The notes beneath the pieces are model-generated. The model was given only the letters and a program-made list of their open reading frames with translations. It was not told the DNA's origin and did no database searches. From Nitrospirota bacterium (lineage in GTDB: Bacteria; NPL-UPA2; JAADIA01), in contig JAADIA010000067.1 in NCBI GenBank assembly GCA_013151555.1, forward strand, positions 1 to 11,179: 11,179 bases of DNA. Direction: 5' to 3'. The position numbers and the translations under genes are program-made. Shown piece by piece: positions 7,275 through 11,179 of the stretch (position 1 is the first letter of the stretch; every line of letters begins with the position of its first letter).

Positions 7275-7356
7275 CCGCACTTTTTATCCATTCAACTTGC
7301 ACATATCATCCGTCTCAGAACAGATGAGCTGTGCTCACTAAAGGAGGAATGGGGAA

Positions 7357-8073
7357 ATGACCGTAGAAAAGAAAGTAGGTATCTTCTTCTTAGTGGCTGT
7401 GTTAATAATGGTCATTTTGTTGGAATCGGTGCAGAATAAACCTTTGTTCCGGAAAGAGTATTCCCTGAGGACTTATTTCCATTCCGTCAGAGGCCTGGAA
7501 CGAGGAGATTCAGTAAGGCTGGCCGGTTTGAAAGTAGGGGAGATTAAAAATATAACGATAGCCGGAGATAAAGTGGAAGTTCTCATGGCTATAAATAAGG
7601 GGGTTCCCGTAAGAGCCGATTCCCGAGCCGCTATCAAGATGGTCGGTCTTTTAGGGGGTAGATATCTCGGGCTTAGTTTAGGTTCTCCATCCAGTCCGCT
7701 GTTAGAACCCGATAGTGTGGTAAGCAGCCTCACATCTCCGGATATGGATGAGCTTCTGGTTAAGGTTAATACTATTGTTTCCGAAGTCCAGAAATTTACC
7801 GGAGTATTAGATGACAACAAGGATAATATCCGGACTATCTTAAGTTCTCTAAGTGCAAGTAGCCCGCAGCTAAAAGAAAGTCTGGAACGTTTAGGGAAGA
7901 TAACCGAGAAGATAGAAAAGGGAGAAGGAACTTTAGGTAAGTTGATAAATGATGATACCCTTTACCTGGAAACCAAAAAGACCGTGCAGGAAATCGGCAG
8001 AGCTGCCGAGGGAGTGCAAGAGCAAACTCCCCTTGCTGCCTTTACCAGCGTGCTTTTCGGTATCTCTAAGTAA
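7357..8073 (+). CDS. mlaD: MlaD-family MCE domain protein
   Basis: This 238-residue lipid-binding subunit is anchored in the inner membrane with a periplasmic MCE domain. Family members form hexameric rings on top of MlaE and pass phospholipids through a central pore. One membrane helix (about 7-23) is followed by the MCE domain (about 37-115) with GLERGDSVRLAGLKVGEI and the strand GLLGGRYLGL (97-106). The C-terminal part (about 125-238) is helical and ends with GEGTLGKLI and a hydrophobic ALFGI-like tail (SVLFGIS), as in longer MlaD relatives; E. coli MlaD is shorter (183). The ATG at 7357 has an excellent AAGGAGG site (7341-7347) 9 bases upstream, so it can be translated independently despite the gap after mlaF. 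It is the last gene of the block; no mlaC or mlaB follows. Confidence 0.93.
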   Translation: MTVEKKVGIFFLVAVLIMVILLESVQNKPLFRKEYSLRTYFHSVRGLERGDSVRLAGLKVGEIKNITIAGDKVEVLMAINKGVPVRADSRAAIKMVGLLGGRYLGLSLGSPSSPLLEPDSVVSSLTSPDMDELLVKVNTIVSEVQKFTGVLDDNKDNIRTILSSLSASSPQLKESLERLGKITEKIEKGEGTLGKLINDDTLYLETKKTVQEIGRAAEGVQEQTPLAAFTSVLFGISK

Positions 8074-8105
8074 AATAGGGCTTAAAACAAGATTCTTATT
8101 TTTTC

Positions 8106-8186
8106 ACCGCAGAGAACGCAGAGATTGCTTAATTTTTTAATTAATATAATTTTCATTTCCTCTGCGATCTTAGCGTTCTCGGCGGT
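8106..8186. repeat. Inverted repeat element (ACCGCAGAGAACGC arms)
   Basis: ACCGCAGAGAACGC at 8106-8119 matches the reverse complement of GCGTTCTCGGCGGT (8173-8186) at 13 of 14 positions. The arms enclose about 53 bases of AT-rich sequence, with further partial pairing inside (CAGAGAT against TCTGCGATCTTA). The element lies in the spacer between mlaD and the release-factor-like gene. It resembles a short non-autonomous palindromic repeat; it has no coding capacity. As RNA it would form a large hairpin and might also act as a boundary after mlaD. Confidence 0.6.
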
Positions 8187-8194
8187 TTAAGATA

Positions 8195-8218
8195 TTTATT
8201 TTATTCTTTATTTTATTC
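8195..8218. repeat. Two perfect tandem 12-base AT-rich units
   Basis: The 12-base unit TTTATTTTATTC occurs twice without a gap (8195-8206, 8207-8218) and a decayed partial copy follows. It directly follows the inverted repeat and precedes the release-factor-like gene, whose promoter may lie in this AT-rich stretch. Confidence 0.55.
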
Positions 8219-8265
8219 TTTTATTATGTTCTCATGTTAATAAGGTCTTCCGCGAAAGATAAAGC

Positions 8266-8691
8266 ATGTCTCTCTTTAAAGTATCGCCGGGGAAGGAACG
8301 AGAGCTTAGCGAACGTATGCAGCGAATGGGGATTCGGGAGCAAGATTTTCGAGAAACCTTCGTGCGTGCTGCCGGACGCGGCGGTCAAAAAGTTAATAAA
8401 ACCTCATCCTGTGTTTTCCTCTCTCACCTTCCCACCGGTCTTTCGGTCAAATGCCAACGATCGCGCTCACGAGCTCTGAACCGTTTTCTTGCCCGACGGC
8501 AACTCCTGGATAAAATCGAACGTTTACGGGAAGGACGGCTTAGCAAAGAGCAACAGCGTATCGCTAAGATTCGACGGCAGAAGCGTAAACGGTCAAAGCG
8601 GGCAAAGGAGAAGGTCCTGGCCGGGAAACGTCAGCAGGCAGAGAAGAAGAAGTTGCGTTCGGAAGGCACCATTCCTTTTGAGGAAGAGTAA
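8266..8691 (+). CDS. RF-1 domain (GGQ) release-factor-like rescue protein
   Basis: This 141-residue protein contains only the catalytic peptidyl-tRNA hydrolysis domain of class I release factors. GRGGQKVNKTSS has GGQ at 39-41 and is followed by HLPTGLSVKCQ and a Lys/Arg-rich C-terminal helix (about 80-135). Codon-recognition domains are absent, so it should act without a stop codon, on stalled ribosomes or on released peptidyl-tRNA. Its length matches ArfB (140), and the basic tail is like the one ArfB threads into the empty mRNA channel. However, the region after GGQ is as short as in RF1/RF2 and in the mitochondrial mtRF-R/C12orf65 type, so I avoid a firm ArfB name. The start ATG 8266 has no good Shine-Dalgarno site. 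The 3' end converges on the aminopeptidase gene with only 19 bases between them. Confidence 0.82.
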   Translation: MSLFKVSPGKERELSERMQRMGIREQDFRETFVRAAGRGGQKVNKTSSCVFLSHLPTGLSVKCQRSRSRALNRFLARRQLLDKIERLREGRLSKEQQRIAKIRRQKRKRSKRAKEKVLAGKRQQAEKKKLRSEGTIPFEEE

Positions 8692-8710
8692 TATACCGTC
8701 TTTTCGTTTA

Positions 8711-9793
8711 TTATTGGACTACTACGCTGTCCAGTTCTTTAGGTGACCGGGTTAAAACCTTTGCTCCATCTTCCCGGACGACAGCTATATCTTCAATCCG
8801 GATGCCGCCCCATTCAGGCAGATAGATGCCCGGTTCTATAGTACAGACCATGTTCTCAAGAAGAATCCCGGAATGAGAAGGGCCTAACATTGGTTTTTCA
8901 TGAACCTCTAATCCCACTCCATGGCCCAGATTGTGTAAGAACGCTCCGTTTAAGCCTTTGCTTTTAATTACCTCCCGAGCGGTACTATCTACGTCTTTCC
9001 CGGTAATCCCGGCTTGAAGTTTTTTTAAAGCTGCTTTCTGAGAAGATAAGACTAATTCATATATTTCCACTTGTTTCTTCGTAGGCTCTCCCATAAAAAC
9101 CGTTCGAGTCATATCGCTACTGTACCCGGAAACAGTAGCTCCAAAATCCAGAAGGACCATTTCTCCCAACCGGATCTTTTTATCAGAGTTTTTATGATGA
9201 GGTTCAGCAGCATTTATCCCGGAGGCCAGGATGGGAACAAAAGGAAGGGTTTCGGTTCCTTCTTCCCGGAGATACTTTTCCAGTTCCCAGGCAACCTGTT
9301 TCTCTGTAAGACCTTCTTTAAGATAACTTGTAATATGATGGAAAGCTCTATCGGTAACTTCTTGAGCTTGGACAAGGTAGCTTAACTCCTGCCGACTCTT
9401 AATGCTGCGGATGTTTTCTACTAAGTCGAGGACTGGAATCAATTCTGTTCCCGGTAAGTTTTTTTTTAATTCCTGGTATTGCCAAAAGGAGAGATAGTTG
9501 CTTTCAAATCCTAACCTCCAGATCTTCTCTTTTTTGATAACTTTAGAGAAAGACGGTTGGAAACCGCCGGAGGTCGTATCAAGGAGTTGAAAATGGGAAG
9601 CTTCTCTCTGCGCCTGAATAAGATAGCGGGAATCGGTAAAAAGAAAATTTCTCTCACCGGTAATTAAGAGGTTGCCGTTTGAGCCGGTAAAACCGCTCAG
9701 ATAACGTCTGTTCTCTTCTTTGACGATAAGAAGAGCATCTAATTTATCTTCATTAAACAGGGAGCGTAATTTTTTAAGTCTCTTTTCATACAC
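8711..9793 (-). CDS. M24 family aminopeptidase (Xaa-Pro dipeptidase type)
   Basis: This 360-residue metallopeptidase of the pita-bread M24B family probably removes N-terminal residues before proline in the cytoplasm. The N-terminal creatinase-like domain (about 1-130) contains YLSGFTGSNG and LFTDSRY. The catalytic domain shows all five metal ligands: Asp216 (LLDFGA), Asp227 (SSDMTR), His291 (LGHGVG), Glu320 (TIEPGIY) and Glu334 (RIED), plus His199 in EPHH. The length equals the bacterial PepQ/YpdF-like enzymes (about 355). The start is GTG at 9793: the in-frame TAA two codons upstream forbids an earlier one, and the N terminus RLKKLRSLF aligns with family starts. The Shine-Dalgarno site is poor. 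It lies 12 bases after the NIF3 gene and is probably cotranscribed with it. Exact substrate (dipeptide or longer peptide) is not decidable here. Confidence 0.9.
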   Translation of the reverse strand: MYEKRLKKLRSLFNEDKLDALLIVKEENRRYLSGFTGSNGNLLITGERNFLFTDSRYLIQAQREASHFQLLDTTSGGFQPSFSKVIKKEKIWRLGFESNYLSFWQYQELKKNLPGTELIPVLDLVENIRSIKSRQELSYLVQAQEVTDRAFHHITSYLKEGLTEKQVAWELEKYLREEGTETLPFVPILASGINAAEPHHKNSDKKIRLGEMVLLDFGATVSGYSSDMTRTVFMGEPTKKQVEIYELVLSSQKAALKKLQAGITGKDVDSTAREVIKSKGLNGAFLHNLGHGVGLEVHEKPMLGPSHSGILLENMVCTIEPGIYLPEWGGIRIEDIAVVREDGAKVLTRSPKELDSVVVQ

Positions 9794-9805
9794 TGCTTAA
9801 ACCGA

Positions 9806-10780
9806 TTACCCCTTAATTCTGTTTTTCACCCTGCTTATTCTAATCAATCCCGAGCAGGGAATAATTTCAATTCTTTTCTTTTCCAGCTCATCCAGAAAGA
9901 TATTCATCCCCAGGGAATCAGAAGCTATATGACCGGCTATTACCACATTGATATGATGTTTCTCTGCTTCCCGCTTATGGGTCTCTTTCATATGCATTCC
10001 GACAATAGTCCCGACCCCAGCCTGGGACAGTTTTTCATAAGCCTCTTTGGCCCCCGAGGTTCCACCGGTCATCTCCGTTGCTGCTATCTTACCTGCTCTT
10101 CCATCTTTGTTGCCCACAAAGATACGAGGCCCGGCCTTGATCTTAGTTGCCTCCTTGTACTCAGGAATGGATTTCAAAATCTCTACCAATTCGCCCACCG
10201 TCTCCGGATTTTTTCTCTCAATAAATGTATCGACAAAATTATAAACCAGGTTGTCGGCCGGGGTATGGACACAGATGAAGGGATAGTCCAAAAGCCTGGC
10301 CGTGTCCACAACCCGGTTATGGTTAAGAGGGGCTATGCCCCGGGAAACCTCAGCTATTCTTTTGCTCATGAGCCCTTCGGCTACATTTATGGGAACGCCG
10401 TATTTACACATCACATCTTCCTGAAGATGCATTGCTTTGTCTAAAGACGCCAGAGCTTTTCCTTCCGGATGATGGGAAATAATCAAATCTATATTCTTAC
10501 CTTTTTCCATCAGGCGGTCAGCCAGAAGAACTTCTGCCGGGTCAATGTCGATTCCCACGAGAACTCTTTTAACCTTCTTCTTCAAACTCCCGGTCAGAAA
10601 CCGAGTGTCAGGGTAGGGGTTAACCAACCTTTCAGGATCGAATTCTTCTTTATCATCCTTTTCCAGTTTTTCATACTGCTTCTTCTCTTTCTCAAGCTGC
10701 CGATAAACTTCCTTTTTGCTGCGGGGATCAGCTTTTATTCCCATTTCGATAGCTAACCGATAAATCTCTTCTGCATTCAT
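9806..10780 (-). CDS. NIF3/DUF34 family metal-binding protein, N-terminally extended
   Basis: This 324-residue protein carries the NIF3-like (YbgI/YqfO, DUF34) fold from about residue 60 onward. The dinuclear metal ligands can be traced: SHHPEG (His103, His104), VHTPADN (His172 with Asp176) and GHIASD (His284, Asp288). The last is usually GHxxSE, so a Glu is replaced by Asp. The family is often annotated GTP cyclohydrolase I type 2, but its true role is unsettled and I give no reaction. Residues 1-60 are an unusual charged helical extension (KKEVYRQLEKEKKQYEKLEK). The central insert is short, unlike the large one in Bacillus YqfO. ATG 10780 has a strong AAGGAG site (10789-10794) 8 bases upstream. 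It leads the minus-strand pair with the M24 aminopeptidase. Confidence 0.87.
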   Translation of the reverse strand: MNAEEIYRLAIEMGIKADPRSKKEVYRQLEKEKKQYEKLEKDDKEEFDPERLVNPYPDTRFLTGSLKKKVKRVLVGIDIDPAEVLLADRLMEKGKNIDLIISHHPEGKALASLDKAMHLQEDVMCKYGVPINVAEGLMSKRIAEVSRGIAPLNHNRVVDTARLLDYPFICVHTPADNLVYNFVDTFIERKNPETVGELVEILKSIPEYKEATKIKAGPRIFVGNKDGRAGKIAATEMTGGTSGAKEAYEKLSQAGVGTIVGMHMKETHKREAEKHHINVVIAGHIASDSLGMNIFLDELEKKRIEIIPCSGLIRISRVKNRIKG

Positions 10781-10800
10781 ATTTTTTTCTCCTTAAAGCT

Positions 10801-10895
10801 TAACTATGGAAACACAGACTTAACTACGGAAATACAGAAATACAAGATTGACCACGGAAACACTGAAACATAAAATTAACCACGGAAACTCGGAA
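10801..10895. repeat. Four direct repeats of TTAACCACGGAAACAC type
   Basis: Four related units begin at about 10801, 10820, 10848 and 10876 (spacings about 20, 28 and 28). Each opens with T(T)AAC or TTGAC, followed by (T/C)A(T/C)GGAAA and a CAGAA/CTGAA-like end. They are the left part of the repeat field upstream of the NIF3 gene. The repeats begin only about 20 bases before the NIF3 start codon, so the NIF3 leader RNA may contain them. Confidence 0.65.
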
Positions 10896-11160
10896 TTTTA
10901 AAAACACAGAAAATTAGAACTTAATTTATAAATCTTTAATTCTTTTTCATTCTATATTCTTTTTTCCGTGTCTCCGTTCTTCCGTGCCTCTGTGGTTTTC
11001 TTTTTTAACCGCAGAAATACAGAAATACAAATTCACCACGGAAACTCGGAAGTAGCCACGGAAACTCGGAATTTTAAAAACTTAATTTATAAATCTTTAA
11101 TTCTTTTTATTTTATATTCTTTTTTCCGTGTTTCCGTCCTTCCGTGCCTCCGTGGTTTTC
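10876..11160. repeat. Duplicated palindromic element, about 160-base period
   Basis: Two similar copies lie in tandem: 10876-11000 and about 11035-11160. Each starts with CCACGGAAACTCGGAATTTT, runs through an AT-rich core (shared TTAATTTATAAATCTTTAATT) and ends with TTTTTTCCGTG...TCCGTGCCTC(T/C)GTGGTTTTC. The ends of each copy form an imperfect inverted repeat (ACCACGGA against TCCGTGGT in copy 2). Corresponding bases are offset by 161, then 160 after a one-base gap; copy 1 carries about 15 extra bases near 10905-10919. No open reading frame of note lies here, and the sequence continues off the window with a similar TCCGTTCTTCC stretch. It resembles a non-autonomous mobile or palindromic repeat family. 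Confidence 0.65.
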
Positions 11161-11179
11161 TTTTCTCCGTTCTTCCCTG

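Noticed and set aside
10801-11160. CRISPR array at the right end.
   Set aside because: Units are uneven in length, differ between copies, alternate in orientation and share the intervening sequence; there are no unique equal-length spacers.

Overview
The window reads as chromosomal DNA of a Gram-negative (diderm) bacterium, most likely an uncultured or environmental lineage. The evidence is a PEP-CTERM secreted protein (exosortase sorting occurs in outer-membrane bacteria), a complete inner-membrane MlaE/MlaF/MlaD-type lipid transporter, a tRNA without an encoded CCA end, frequent TTG/GTG starts with good Shine-Dalgarno sites, and intergenic spacers full of short palindromic repeats. The phylum cannot be fixed from this sequence; candidate-phylum diderms such as Omnitrophota, or relatives of Planctomycetes or Nitrospirae, would fit, but that is impression, not evidence.

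Layout, left to right. 1-800: a PEP-CTERM protein followed by a good intrinsic terminator. 800-960: a repeat-rich spacer with three GGGACA...TCCC palindromes, then a consensus -35/-10 promoter. 959-1031: tRNA-Thr(CGT), followed 38 bases later by a stand-alone family 4 glycosidase (alpha-galactosidase-like). 2503-4130: a tight three-gene unit on the + strand, comprising a YacP/Rae1-type NYN-domain RNase, a DUF167 (YggU) protein and a site-2-protease-like M50 membrane metalloprotease.

4143-8073: the most interesting block. A strong predicted promoter precedes a secreted protein of about 482 residues built of some 19-22 imperfect repeats of about 19 residues, each centred on an aromatic-Trp-Pro-hydrophobic-aromatic core. 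It is followed within 6 bases by mlaE, then mlaF (ATGA overlap), then mlaD. I read this as one operon in which an unrecognised, probably outer-membrane or periplasmic beta-rich repeat protein is linked to a Mla-type phospholipid transporter that has no mlaC, mlaB or mlaA beside it in the window.

8074-8265: a spacer with a long inverted repeat. 8266-8691: a small GGQ-domain release-factor-like (ArfB/mtRF-R-like) rescue protein. It converges on a minus-strand pair, a GTG-start M24 aminopeptidase and a NIF3/DUF34 protein with an N-terminal charged extension and a Glu-to-Asp change at a metal-ligand position. 10800-11179: about 380 bases of gene-free direct and inverted repeats of the ACCACGGAAAC type, including an imperfect 160-base duplication, upstream of the minus-strand pair and running off the window.
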